Assembly: GCF_019263705.2 (NCBI RefSeq)
Contig: NZ_JADQDK010000001.1
Location: 6,200,001-6,264,000, forward strand
Reading direction: 5' to 3'
DNA length: 64,000 nucleotides
Source of the DNA: Pseudonocardia abyssalis
GTDB taxonomy: Bacteria; Actinomycetota; Actinomycetes; Mycobacteriales; Pseudonocardiaceae
Position numbers and translations under genes: made by a program. Below the pieces are notes generated by a model. The model did not search any database. It had not been told where the DNA came from and worked only from the letters and a program-made list of their open reading frames with translations. Below are positions 42,998-51,987 of the stretch, piece after piece. The first letter of the stretch is position 1; every line of letters begins with the position of its first letter.

Positions 42998-44985
42998 GAC
43001 TCCACCATACTCTGCGGGGGTACCGTACGCAGGTCCACCCGGCGCAGCAGCTGTGCGTTCAGTGCCACGACGACCGTCGACAGGCTCATCGCGACGGCCC
43101 CGGCCGCGGGCGGCAGCACGAACCCGGCCCCGGCCAGCACCCCGGCGGCCAGCGGTACCGACAGCACGTTGTACCCGGTGGCCCAGAGGAGGTTCTGCAC
43201 CATCTTGCGGTACCCCGCCCGGGAGAGCCGCCGCACGGCGAGCACCGCGCGCGGGTCGTCGGTGGCCAGCACGACCCCGGCGGACTCCATCGCCACGTCC
43301 GTGCCGGCCCCGATCGCGATGCCGACGTCCGCGCGGGCCAGCGCGGGAGCGTCGTTGACGCCGTCGCCGACCATCGCCACCCGGAGCCCGCGTGCCTGCA
43401 GCCGGGCCACGGCGGCGTCCTTGTCGGCGGGCAGCACCTCCGCGACGACCTCGTCGACGCCCAGTTCGGCACCGACGGCCTCCGCGACGTCCCGCGCGTC
43501 CCCGGTGATCATGACGACGCGGACTCCCGCCGCGTGCAGCCCGTCGACGGCCTCGCGCGACTCCGGACGGACCGCGTCGGCGAGCGCGATCGCGCCGACC
43601 ACCACCCCGTCGCGGACGACGTGCAGCACGGTCGCGCCGCTGCGGGTGTCCAGCGGGTCGAGGGCCAGTTCGCGCAGCAGGGCCGGGCCGCCGACGGCGA
43701 CCTCGTGCCCGTCGACCACCGCCTGCACGCCGCGGCCGGTCAGCGACCGGAAGCCGCGGGCGGCGGGGACGGTCGGCGCCGCGGCGACGATCGCGCGGGC
43801 CAGTGGGTGCTCGGAGTCCGACTCGGCCGCCGCGGCCAGTGCGAGCACCTCGTCGCGGGTGCGTCCCGGGGCCGGGGAGACGGCGACGACGGTCGGCTCG
43901 CCGCGCGTCAGGGTGCCGGTCTTGTCGAACAGCACGGCGTCGACCGAGCGCATCCGCTCGAGCGCGAGCCGGTCCTTCACGAGGATCCCCGCGCGCGCCG
44001 ACATCGACGTCGAGATCGCGATGACCAGTGGGATCGCCAGACCCAGAGCGTGCGGGCAGGCGATGACCAGCACGGTGACGGTGCGTTCGACCGCGGCGTC
44101 GAGGTCGCCCAAGGCGGTCCACACGGCGAAGGTCAGTGCCCCGGACGCGGCCGCGAACCAGAACAGCACGGCGGCGGCCCGGTCGGCGAGGGCCTGTGCG
44201 CGGGATCGGGACGCCTGCGCGTCGGCGACCAGGCGCCGGATTCCGGCGAGCGCGGTGTCCTCGCCGACGGCGGAGACCCGGACGCGGATCGCGGAGTCGG
44301 TGGCGACCGTACCGGCGACCACGCGGTCGCCCGCCCCGCGCAGTGCGGGGCGCGACTCGCCGGTGACCGTCGACTCGTCCACCTCCGCGGCCCCCTCGGT
44401 GACGGTCCCGTCGGCGGGGACGCGGCCGCCGGAACGGACGAGCACCACGTCGCCGACGACGAGGCCGGCCAGCGGGACCGCCGTCACCGTGCCGTCGGCG
44501 GACACCCGCTCCGCGGAGTCGGGGAGCAGGTCGGCCAGGGCGTCCAGGGCGCCGGAGGCCTGTCCGAGCGCCCGCATCTCCAGCCAGTGCCCGAGCAGCA
44601 TGATGACGACCAGCAGCGCGAGCTCCCACCAGAAGTCGAGCATCAGGTCGCCGAGTCCGAGCGTCGTCGCGGTGCTGGCGACCGCGGCGACGGTGATCGC
44701 CAGTGCGACCAGCGTCATCATCCCGGGCCGTCGCGCCCGTACCTCGCCGACGGCGCCGGTGAGGAAGGGCCATCCGCCGTAGAGGTAGAGGGCCAGGCCG
44801 AGCGTCGGCGGGATCCCGGTGGCCCAGCCCGGCACCGTGTAGCCGAGCAGGTCGGCGAGCATCGGGCTGGCCACGACGACGGGCACCGCGAGCACCAGGC
44901 TGATCCAGAACCGGTCGCGGAACCGGGCGGCGTGGTCGTGGTGGTCGTGCGCGTGCGGAGCGGCCACGGCGTGGTCGATGGTCAT
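42994..44985 (-). CDS. CopB-like P1B-type metal ATPase (CPH motif)
   Basis: The 663-residue pump lacks an HMA domain and instead starts with a His-rich tail (HAHDHHDH). Eight transmembrane helices carry CPH instead of CPC near residue 312 (VIACPHALGLA). DKTGT near 353, TGES, SEHPLA and GDGVNDAPAL are intact. The CPH class (P1B-3/CopB) is associated with Cu(II), Cu(I) or Ag(I) export. It is the first gene of the copper island, with the CsoR-type operator just upstream. Confidence 0.9.
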   Translation of the reverse strand: MTIDHAVAAPHAHDHHDHAARFRDRFWISLVLAVPVVVASPMLADLLGYTVPGWATGIPPTLGLALYLYGGWPFLTGAVGEVRARRPGMMTLVALAITVAAVASTATTLGLGDLMLDFWWELALLVVIMLLGHWLEMRALGQASGALDALADLLPDSAERVSADGTVTAVPLAGLVVGDVVLVRSGGRVPADGTVTEGAAEVDESTVTGESRPALRGAGDRVVAGTVATDSAIRVRVSAVGEDTALAGIRRLVADAQASRSRAQALADRAAAVLFWFAAASGALTFAVWTALGDLDAAVERTVTVLVIACPHALGLAIPLVIAISTSMSARAGILVKDRLALERMRSVDAVLFDKTGTLTRGEPTVVAVSPAPGRTRDEVLALAAAAESDSEHPLARAIVAAAPTVPAARGFRSLTGRGVQAVVDGHEVAVGGPALLRELALDPLDTRSGATVLHVVRDGVVVGAIALADAVRPESREAVDGLHAAGVRVVMITGDARDVAEAVGAELGVDEVVAEVLPADKDAAVARLQARGLRVAMVGDGVNDAPALARADVGIAIGAGTDVAMESAGVVLATDDPRAVLAVRRLSRAGYRKMVQNLLWATGYNVLSVPLAAGVLAGAGFVLPPAAGAVAMSLSTVVVALNAQLLRRVDLRTVPPQSMVES

Positions 44986-45000
44986 CGGTACCTCCTCAGG

Positions 45001-45018
45001 TATACCCCATGGGGGTAT
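45001..45018. promoter_or_regulatory. CsoR operator
   Basis: ATACCCC-ATG-GGGGTAT (45002-45018) is a perfect 7-bp inverted repeat with a 3-nt centre. It matches the known CsoR-family consensus of AT-flanked C4/G4 tracts. It lies 16 bp upstream of the CPH-type ATPase start and would block its promoter without copper. Confidence 0.88.
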
Positions 45019-45122
45019 GGCGACGATAGCAGGGAAGGCGGTACCCCCACCAGGTATTCCCGTCGCTGCGCGGGAAGGGTCGGCCGCGCGGACGCCGCGG
45101 ACCGGTCCGACCGCCGGCGGGC

Positions 45123-45194
45123 GCGCCCGCCGAGGGGATCGTCGCCATCCGGGAGGCGGAGATCGCCGAGACGGACGGTCTGCTCGCCGGCTGA
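45123..45194 (+). pseudogene. Possible C-terminal scrap of a DUF305-like protein
   Basis: The last 23 codons before a TGA read APAEGIVAIREAEIAETDGLL. They resemble the C-terminal helix of DUF305 proteins (AxxIxxAQxAEIAxMRxWL), which often accompany copper genes. Upstream sequence gives no further match. Very short, so low confidence. Confidence 0.2.
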
Positions 45195-45196
45195 GC

Positions 45197-45228
45197 GGGC
45201 GGGGCGGCCTGCTGAGGCCGCCCCGCCC
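45197..45228. terminator. Hairpin terminator of the PASTA lipoprotein gene
   Basis: A perfect 13-bp GC stem with a 6-nt loop begins 3 nt after the minus-strand stop codon at 45232. Confidence 0.75.
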
Positions 45229-45231
45229 CGG

Positions 45232-45534
45232 TCAGCAGCCCTCGCCCTGCCGCACGACGCCGAGGTCGACCATCGAGCCCGCCGTGATCTCGCTGTCCGG
45301 GTCGGGGGTCTGGGTGCACACGAGCCAGTCGACGTCGACGACCTGGGTGCGGTTCGCCCCGCTGAGGTCGTGCGTCGTGACCGGGACCTCGAACCCGGTC
45401 AGCTCCTGCACGGCGTCCTGGGCGGCCTGCAGGTTCTGGCCGACCACGCCGGGCATCCGCCACGCGGGGCCGACCGAGCAGCCGGCGATGCCGGCCACCA
45501 CGAGCAGGGCGGTGAGGACGCGGCGTCGGGTCAC
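45232..45534 (-). CDS. Small lipoprotein with a PASTA-like domain
   Basis: The 100-residue product has a lipoprotein signal (VLTALLVVAGIAGC, acylated Cys19). One PASTA-like domain follows (MPGVVGQNLQAAQDAVQELT, then DWLVCTQTPDPDSEI). PASTA domains bind peptidoglycan stem peptides or beta-lactams when attached to kinases or penicillin-binding proteins. Stand-alone lipoproteins of this size are common and uncharacterised in actinomycetes. Two cysteines in the mature domain may pair. Confidence 0.8.
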   Translation of the reverse strand: MTRRRVLTALLVVAGIAGCSVGPAWRMPGVVGQNLQAAQDAVQELTGFEVPVTTHDLSGANRTQVVDVDWLVCTQTPDPDSEITAGSMVDLGVVRQGEGC

Positions 45535-45657
45535 GCCCTGTATGTCGGTGGACCGGCCCCCGTGTTACCGCCGGGTACACATGCGTCGGGCTCTCCCGCC
45601 TCGTAACCTCCCCGGCGAGTACCCCCTGGTGGGTGCGCGGCGCGCGAGGAGGACGGC

Positions 45658-47124
45658 ATGACCGAGGTGTTCCGGATGCTGATCGGGGGCCGGGCCGTCG
45701 ACGCGGCGTCCGGCCGCACGTTCGAGTCGGAGAACCCGTACACGGGGGAACCCTGGGCGCAGGTGCCCGACGGCGGGCCCGAGGACGTCGACGCCGCGGT
45801 GGCCGCGGCCCGCGCCGCTCTCGACGGCGAGTGGGGTTCCCTGACCGGCTTCGCGCGCGCCGCGCTGATGCGCCGCCTCGGCGACCTGATCGGGGAGAAC
45901 GCGGAGCGCCTGGCCCGCCTCGAGGTCAACGACTCCGGCAAGCTCTACCGCGAGATGATCGGCCAGCTCACGGGCCTGGGTTCCTGGTACCACTACTACG
46001 CGGGCCTCGCGGCCACGCTCGAGGGCCGCCAGATCCCGGCGCCGAACCCGAACTTCCTCGTCTACACCCGCCGCGAGCCGGTCGGGGTCGTCGCGGCGAT
46101 CACGCCGTGGAACTCCCCGCTGCTGCTCACGACCTGGAAGCTCGCGCCTGGGCTCGCCGCGGGCTGCACGTTCGTCGTCAAGCCCTCGGAGCACTCGCCC
46201 GCGTCCACGCTGGGATTCGCCGAGCTGTTCGCCGAGGCCGGGTTCCCGGCGGGCGTCGTCAACGTCGTCACCGGGCTGTCACGGGAGACCGGTGCGGCAC
46301 TGGCCGGGCACCCGGGCGTCGACAAGGTGGCGTTCACCGGCTCCACGGCCACCGGTCGGGCCGTCGCGCACGCCGCGGCCGACAACCTCAACGCCGTCAC
46401 CCTGGAGCTGGGCGGGAAGTCGCCGCAGATCGTCTTCCCCGACGCCGATCTCGCGGCCGCTGCCAACGGCCTGATCGCGGGCGTGTTCGCGGCCACCGGG
46501 CAGACCTGCATGGCCGGTTCGCGGCTGATCGTGCACGAGTCGGTGCACGACGAGCTGATCCGGCTGGTCGCCGAGCGCGCCGCCACGATCCGGCTCGGCG
46601 ACCCGAACGACCCGGAGACCGAGATGGGTCCGGTCGCGAACGGGCCGCAGTACGAGAAGGTGCTCGGTTACCTGCGCACCGCGCAGGACGAGGGTGCGAC
46701 GGTGGCGTACGGCGGCGCTGCGGACGACGGCCTCGGCGGCTACTTCGTCAAGCCGACCGTGCTGTCGGTCAAGGCCTCCGACACGGTGTTCCGCGAGGAG
46801 GTGTTCGGCCCGGTCCTCTCGGCCGTCACGTTCACCGACGAGGAGGAGGCGCTCACGCTCGCCAACGACACGCCCTACGGGCTGGCGGGCGCCGTCTGGA
46901 CGAAGGACGTGCACCGCGCGCACCGGGTCGCCGCGAGGCTGCGGGCCGGCACGGTGTGGGTCAACGCCTACCGCGTGGTGTCGCCGAGCGTGCCGTTCGG
47001 CGGCATGGGCCAGTCCGGCATCGGCCGCGAGAACGGGGTCGAGGCGGTGCTCGCCTACACCGAGAACAAGTCCGTCTGGGTGGAGCTGACGGGCGGCACG
47101 CGCGACCCCTTCACCCTCGGGTAG
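45658..47124 (+). CDS. NAD(P)-dependent aldehyde dehydrogenase
   Basis: The 488-residue enzyme has the full ALDH fold. TPWNSPLLLTTWKLAPGLAA binds cofactor, TLELGGKSPQIV contains the general base Glu near residue 250, and GQTCMAGSRL contains the nucleophile Cys near 283. EVFGPVLSAVTFTDEEEA lies near the end. The substrate is an undetermined aldehyde. It is a single gene; the next gene begins 36 nt downstream. Confidence 0.93.
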   Translation: MTEVFRMLIGGRAVDAASGRTFESENPYTGEPWAQVPDGGPEDVDAAVAAARAALDGEWGSLTGFARAALMRRLGDLIGENAERLARLEVNDSGKLYREMIGQLTGLGSWYHYYAGLAATLEGRQIPAPNPNFLVYTRREPVGVVAAITPWNSPLLLTTWKLAPGLAAGCTFVVKPSEHSPASTLGFAELFAEAGFPAGVVNVVTGLSRETGAALAGHPGVDKVAFTGSTATGRAVAHAAADNLNAVTLELGGKSPQIVFPDADLAAAANGLIAGVFAATGQTCMAGSRLIVHESVHDELIRLVAERAATIRLGDPNDPETEMGPVANGPQYEKVLGYLRTAQDEGATVAYGGAADDGLGGYFVKPTVLSVKASDTVFREEVFGPVLSAVTFTDEEEALTLANDTPYGLAGAVWTKDVHRAHRVAARLRAGTVWVNAYRVVSPSVPFGGMGQSGIGRENGVEAVLAYTENKSVWVELTGGTRDPFTLG

Positions 47125-47160
47125 GGATTGGGGCTCGTCCGAACGGGGTACCCGCCCCAC

Positions 47161-47643
47161 ATGGACACCGACAAGAAGCTTCAGGCGAGCAAGGTCATCG
47201 CTGCCCCTGCCGACACGATCTTCGCGCTCCTGTCCGACCCGAACCAGCACTCCGCGATCGACGGTGCCGGTGCGATCCAGAGTGTGGAGGGAACGACCCC
47301 GCCCATCTCGGGCATCGGCCAGGTCTTCACGATGAACATGCAGGCCGACGACCTGGGCGAGTACCGGATGGTCAACTCCGTCACCGCCTACGTCCCCGGT
47401 GCGCGCGTCGGCTGGGCCCCGAAGGTCGACCCGACGTGCGAGCTGGCGGGCAAGCTCGGCGACATGGAGGCCAGCGGCCACACGTTCACCTACGACCTGC
47501 GCGAGGTCGACGGGGGCACCGAGGTCACCTCGGTCTACGACTGGACCGGCGTCAAGGACCCGCAGTTCGAGAAGATGTTCCCGCGGGTCTCGCAGGAGCA
47601 GCTCGCCGGCACGCTCGACCGGATCGAGTCCGCCGTCAGCTGA
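47161..47643 (+). CDS. SRPBCC-fold protein (polyketide cyclase/dehydrase family)
   Basis: The 160-residue protein has the SRPBCC start ASKVIAAPADTIFALLSDPN and the final helix FPRVSQEQLAGTLDRIESAV. It probably binds a hydrophobic ligand or modifies a lipid. ATG 47161 is the natural start; upstream in-frame codons lie in a GGGGTACCCGCCCC inverted repeat. Its 3' end overlaps the convergent kinase gene by 8 nt. Confidence 0.85.
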   Translation: MDTDKKLQASKVIAAPADTIFALLSDPNQHSAIDGAGAIQSVEGTTPPISGIGQVFTMNMQADDLGEYRMVNSVTAYVPGARVGWAPKVDPTCELAGKLGDMEASGHTFTYDLREVDGGTEVTSVYDWTGVKDPQFEKMFPRVSQEQLAGTLDRIESAVS

Positions 47644-49297
47644 CCGGCAACCGCACCAGCACCGTCGTGCCCGACCCCGGTGCGCTGTCCACGGTGAGCT
47701 GCCCGCCCATCGCCTCGGTGAGGCCGCGGGCGAGCACCATCCCGAGGCCGGCGCCGGGCTCGGGACCGACGTCCGCCCCGAGTCGGTCGAACGGCACGAA
47801 CAGCCGCTCCAGGAACTCCTCCGGGATGCCCGGTCCGGAGTCGGCGACGCGGATCGTGCCGGCCCCGGCCCGCACCCGCACCCGGCCGCCCGCGTGGTTG
47901 TAGCGCACGCCGTTGGTGACGAGGTTGATCAGCACCTGGCGCAGCCGCCGCGGGTCGGCGCGCACCGTGCCGCAGGGGGCGCACGCGTCGAGCACGACAC
48001 CGCGCTCGTCGGCGAGGGGCCCCAGCAGGTCGACGACCTCGCCGACGAGCCCGGCGACGTCGACGTCGACCGGATGCAGCGGGAGCGCCCCCGCCTCGAT
48101 CGCGGCGATGTCGAGCACGTCGTCGACGAGCGCGAGGATGTGCGAGGACGCCCCGCCGATGTGCCCGAGGGCCGCGGACCGGCGCGCCGGGCTGAGCTCG
48201 AGGGTGCCGAGCAGCTCGGTGAACCCGGTGATCGCCTGCAACGGCGTGCGCAGCTCGTGGCTCAGCGCCGACAGGAAGTCCGACTTCGCGCGGCTCGCCG
48301 ACTCCGCCACCTCGCGGGCCAGCTCCGCGTCGCGCCGCGCCCGCCGGTCGGCCTCGGCCGCGCGCCGGGCGGTGACGTCGAGGACGTTGACGCTCAGGTA
48401 GACCGGCTCCCCGCCCGCCCCCCGCACGACCGACGCGGTGACGCCCGCCTGCACCGGCTCGCCGTCGGCCCGCAGCAGGGTGGTCTCGAACTGCACGGAG
48501 TCGAGCGCGCCACTGGTGCACAGCTCGATCGCGGTCAGCGCCGCCGGGGCGGTCGGCGGGTCGAGCACGGAACCCAGCCCGGCCGCGAGCAGCGCGTCCT
48601 CGTCGTGGCCGAGCATCTCGCGCAGGGCGCGGTTGACCCGGCCGAACCGGCCGTCGAGCCCGGTCAGCGCCATGCCGACGGCGTTGTCCTCGAACGCGCG
48701 GCGGAACCGCTCCTCGCTCTCGGTCAGTGCCCCGTAGAGCCGCGCGTGCTCGATCGCCACCGACGACAGGTGCGTGAACCGCTCGACGAGGCGCCGCTCG
48801 CGCTCCGACGGGCGGTGCGGGACGTCGTGGTAGACGGCGAACGTGCCCAGCACCCCGGTGGCCCCGCCGATCGCGCGGCCGTGGATCGGGCTCGACCAGC
48901 ACGCCCGGAGTCCGTGCGGGCTGGCGAGTGCGTGGAAGCGGGTCCAGCGTGCGTCGTCGAGGATGTCCTCGGCCACCACCTCGGCGTCGAGGTGCGCCGC
49001 CGTGCCGCAGGAGCCGGACTCGGGGCCGAGTGCGATGCCGTCGACGGCCGCGGAGTACACCGGCGGGAGTGACGGCGCCGCACCGTGGCGCAGCGTCGTG
49101 CCGCTGTCGTCGAGCACCAGCACCGAGCAGCGGCTGCCCGGGATGAGCTCCTCCAGCGCCACCGTCACCGCCGTCAGCATCTCCGGGAGGGCGGCGCCGC
49201 CCGCGATCAGCTCCAGCACGGTGGTCTGGCGGTGCAGCAGGTCGAGGCTGTCGGCGTGGTCGAGCTCGGCGACGGCGTCACGGGTCAGGGCGGGCAT
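47636..49297 (-). CDS. GAF-PAS hybrid-input sensor histidine kinase
   Basis: The 553-residue cytoplasmic kinase lacks transmembrane helices. It has a GAF domain (about residues 35-175), a PAS domain (about 185-305; NAVGMALTGLDGRFGRVN), an H-box (FLSALSHELRTPLQAITGF, near 340) and an HATPase domain (INLVTNGVRYNH, VADSGPGIPEEF). It is coupled to its regulator by TGATG. The GAF-PAS input points to small-molecule, redox or light sensing inside the cell; no chromophore Cys can be assigned safely. Confidence 0.92.
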   Translation of the reverse strand: MPALTRDAVAELDHADSLDLLHRQTTVLELIAGGAALPEMLTAVTVALEELIPGSRCSVLVLDDSGTTLRHGAAPSLPPVYSAAVDGIALGPESGSCGTAAHLDAEVVAEDILDDARWTRFHALASPHGLRACWSSPIHGRAIGGATGVLGTFAVYHDVPHRPSERERRLVERFTHLSSVAIEHARLYGALTESEERFRRAFEDNAVGMALTGLDGRFGRVNRALREMLGHDEDALLAAGLGSVLDPPTAPAALTAIELCTSGALDSVQFETTLLRADGEPVQAGVTASVVRGAGGEPVYLSVNVLDVTARRAAEADRRARRDAELAREVAESASRAKSDFLSALSHELRTPLQAITGFTELLGTLELSPARRSAALGHIGGASSHILALVDDVLDIAAIEAGALPLHPVDVDVAGLVGEVVDLLGPLADERGVVLDACAPCGTVRADPRRLRQVLINLVTNGVRYNHAGGRVRVRAGAGTIRVADSGPGIPEEFLERLFVPFDRLGADVGPEPGAGLGMVLARGLTEAMGGQLTVDSAPGSGTTVLVRLPVS

Positions 49298-49986
49298 CAC
49301 GGCTCCAGCTGGTAGCCGACACCGCGCACGGTCCGCAGCCGACGCGGGTGCGCGGGGTCGGACTCGATCTTGTGCCGCAGTCGGTGGACGTGCTCGGTGA
49401 CGGTGGCCTCGCCCTGCCAGCCCGGGTCGCTGCGCCACACCTGCTTCAGCAGCTGCGCGCGGCTGAACACCTGCCGCGGGTGCTGGACGAGGAAGGCGAG
49501 CAGGTCGAACTCGCGTGCCGTCAGGTCGACGGTGCGGCCGTCGGCGACGACGTCGCGGGTCGCCGGGTCGACGACGAGTCCGCCGCCGCGCGCCCCCGGG
49601 GCGGAGCGTCCCGAGCGGCGCATGACGGAGCGGACCCGGGCGGCGAGCTCGCCGGGGGAGAAGGGCTTGACCAGGTAGTCGTCGGCGCCGAGATCCAGGC
49701 CGACGATCCGGTCGGTCTCCCCGCTGCGCCCGGACAGCACGATCACCGGAAGGGACCCGTCGCCGTCGCGGACGCGGCGCAGGACGTCGAGCCCGCCGAC
49801 GCCCGGCATCGAGAGGTCGAGCACCACGAGATCGGGGCGGGCGTCGGCGATCCGGGCCAGCGCCGCGGCCCCGTCCGGAGCCTCGTCGACGAGGTAGCCG
49901 TCGGCCTCGAGCTGCCAGGACACGACGGTGCGCACCCGTTCGTCGTCGTCGACGACGAGCACCCGCGCCTGTGTGCGATCGGTCAC
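49297..49986 (-). CDS. OmpR-family response regulator
   Basis: The 229-residue regulator has a receiver domain (VVDDDERVRTVV, phospho-acceptor Asp57 in VVLDLSMPG, Lys in YLVKPFSPGE) and a C-terminal winged helix (LTAREFDLLAFLVQHPRQVF, TVTEHVHRLRHKIE, RTVRGVGYQLEP). GTG 49986 is preferred over ATG 50007 because GGGAGGGGG lies at ribosome-binding distance. It pairs with the GAF-PAS kinase; targets are unknown. Confidence 0.9.
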   Translation of the reverse strand: MTDRTQARVLVVDDDERVRTVVSWQLEADGYLVDEAPDGAAALARIADARPDLVVLDLSMPGVGGLDVLRRVRDGDGSLPVIVLSGRSGETDRIVGLDLGADDYLVKPFSPGELAARVRSVMRRSGRSAPGARGGGLVVDPATRDVVADGRTVDLTAREFDLLAFLVQHPRQVFSRAQLLKQVWRSDPGWQGEATVTEHVHRLRHKIESDPAHPRRLRTVRGVGYQLEP

Positions 49987-50089
49987 CCTCGACCCCCTCC
50001 CGGCCATCGTGCCCGTCGGGCGAGGGGGGCGGCAAGGGGGCGGCCGTTGTCGCTCCGTTGAGCGTCCGTTGCGACGGGGCCGTGATCCG

Positions 50090-50478
50090 TCAGCCGAGCG
50101 CGGCGGGCAGCGACCGGGCCATCAGACCGGCCACGACGAACGCGACGCCGACCACGACCGGCCCCGCCGCGACGCGTCCCGCGGGCCCGCCCGGCAACGA
50201 CGCGCGACGTGGGTCGCGGGGGTCGTGCAGCACCCGTACCCGCAAGCCGAGGCGGACGGTCCACGGTAGGCTGCTGCGCGCGCAGGTGGTGCGCACGAAC
50301 CGGCCGTCGTGAACTCCGGTACCGGGTGCCGGTGCCCGCCGTCGGTCTCGGAACCCACGACGGCGCCCGGCACCGACGCCGCCCGGCCGACGAACCGTGC
50401 CCGCCGCACCGCCACCACGACCCCGGCGACGACCAGTGCCGCGCCGACGGCGAGCAGGCCGCCCGGGATCGCGGTCAC
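50090..50478 (-). pseudogene. DUF3592 membrane protein interrupted by a 1-nt frameshift
   Basis: The first frame from GTG 50478 encodes a transmembrane helix (AVGAALVVAGVVVAV) and the DUF3592 strand VPGAVVGSETDGGHRHPVPEF. The conserved continuation DGRFVRTTCA, then LGLRVRVLHDPRDPRRASL and a second helix, is in another frame. A single missing base near 50310 explains the break. The start overlaps the EthA-like gene stop by GTGA. It could be a sequencing error or a genuine recent mutation. Confidence 0.75.
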
Positions 50479-51929
50479 CGCACGGGGACCCGGGCGGGGG
50501 CGACGTCCATGTCGCGGCGCAGGCTCGCGCTGCTCATGACGAGTCGGTCGAGCAGGTAGTTCTGCCGCACGTCGAACGGCTCCCGGCCGGTGCGGCGGGG
50601 GAACCGGTCGACGGCCCGCTGCACGTAGGACGAGGTGAGGTCCAGGAACGGCAGGCGCGGGGCGTCGGCGTCGGGCACCCGGGGCGTCGCCGACGCCAGA
50701 CCGTGCTCGCGCAGGTGGCGCACGAGCCGGGCGACGAATCGCGACGACAGGTCGGCGCGCAGCGTCCACGAGGCGTTGGTGTACCCGAAGCAGAACGCGA
50801 AGTTCGGCACCCCGCCGAGCATCAGCCCGCGGTAGGCGACGCTGCTGCCCACGTCGACCGGGTCCCCGTCGACCACCAGGTCCATCCCGCCCAGCGCCAC
50901 CAGTGACAGGCCGGTCGCCGAGACCACGATGTCGGCGTCGAGCACCCGCCCCGACTCCAGCCGGATCCCCTCCGGCACGAACCGGTCGATCCGCTCGGTC
51001 ACGACCGAGGCGTCGCCCGCCGCGACGGAGCGGAAGAAGTCGCCGCCGGGCACGACGCACAGGCGCTGGTCCCACGGTTCGTAGGTGGGGGTGAAGTGCT
51101 CGTCGACGTACGCCGGGTCGTCGATGAAGCGCAGCGCGCCCGCCCGCAGCAGCTTCTTCGCGGTCTGCGGGCGGCGCCGGCACAGCTGGTAGAACGCCGA
51201 GGTCAGCAGCACGTTCTTGGTGCGCACGATCGAGTGGGCGAGCCCCGCGGGCAGGTACGTCCGCAGGGTGTTCGCGATGCCGTCGGTGCGCGCGAGCGCC
51301 GTCAGGTACGACGGCGAGCGCTGCAGCATCGTCACGTGCCCGGCCTTCCCGGCCATCGCGGGGACGAGGGTGACGGCCGTGGCGCCGCTGCCGATGACGA
51401 CGACCCGCTGCCCGGCGTGGTCGAGGTCGGCGGGCCAGAACTGGGGGTGCACGAACCGGCCCGCGAAGTCGTCGAGGCCGGCGAAGTCGGGCTGGTACCC
51501 CTTCCCGTAGTCGTAGTAGCCGGTGCAGGCGTAGAGGAACGTGCACGTCCACACGTCGCCGCCGTCGGTGCGGACCGTCCACCGCGCGTCGTCGGAGGAC
51601 CACTGCGCTCCGAGCACCCGCGTACCGAACCGGATGTGCTCGGTGATCCGTGCCTCGGTGGCGGTGTCGCGGATGTACTCCCGGATCTTCTCGCCGCCGG
51701 CCATCGACTCCCGCCCCCGCCACGGCCGGAACGGGTAGCTCAGGGTGAACATGTCGGAGTCCGACCGGACGCCCGGGTAGCGGAACAGGTCCCAGGTGCC
51801 CCCGATGGCGTCGCGCGACTCCAGGATCGCGTAGCTCGTGCCGGGGGCGTCGTGCTGCAGCCGCCACGCGGCCCCGATCCCGGACAGGCCGGCCCCGACG
51901 ATGAGCACGTCGACGTGATCACTGGTCAT
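50475..51929 (-). CDS. EthA-like flavin-containing Baeyer-Villiger monooxygenase
   Basis: The 484-residue enzyme closely follows mycobacterial EthA along its length. Shared features are VGAGLSGIGAAWRLQ, GGTWDLFRYPGVRSDSDMFT, the fingerprint FAGRFVHPQFWP, GSGATAVTLVPA, PWDQRLCVVPGGD and GYTNASWTLRADL. EthA oxidises ketones and activates thioamide prodrugs such as ethionamide. Unlike ethA it has no adjacent TetR gene; a TetR-linked paralogue lies at 24414. It is coupled to the frameshifted DUF3592 gene. Confidence 0.92.
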   Translation of the reverse strand: MTSDHVDVLIVGAGLSGIGAAWRLQHDAPGTSYAILESRDAIGGTWDLFRYPGVRSDSDMFTLSYPFRPWRGRESMAGGEKIREYIRDTATEARITEHIRFGTRVLGAQWSSDDARWTVRTDGGDVWTCTFLYACTGYYDYGKGYQPDFAGLDDFAGRFVHPQFWPADLDHAGQRVVVIGSGATAVTLVPAMAGKAGHVTMLQRSPSYLTALARTDGIANTLRTYLPAGLAHSIVRTKNVLLTSAFYQLCRRRPQTAKKLLRAGALRFIDDPAYVDEHFTPTYEPWDQRLCVVPGGDFFRSVAAGDASVVTERIDRFVPEGIRLESGRVLDADIVVSATGLSLVALGGMDLVVDGDPVDVGSSVAYRGLMLGGVPNFAFCFGYTNASWTLRADLSSRFVARLVRHLREHGLASATPRVPDADAPRLPFLDLTSSYVQRAVDRFPRRTGREPFDVRQNYLLDRLVMSSASLRRDMDVAPARVPVR

Positions 51930-51987
51930 GGCCCCGATTGTGGACCGGTCCTGCCACGACCGCTCCCGCCGGTCCAGGACGTCGTAC

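Noticed and set aside
42716..44773. Fusion of the CPH ATPase shadow with CsoR in one frame
   Set aside because: The ATPase lies in a different frame; CsoR starts at GTG 42997 with a 4-nt overlap.
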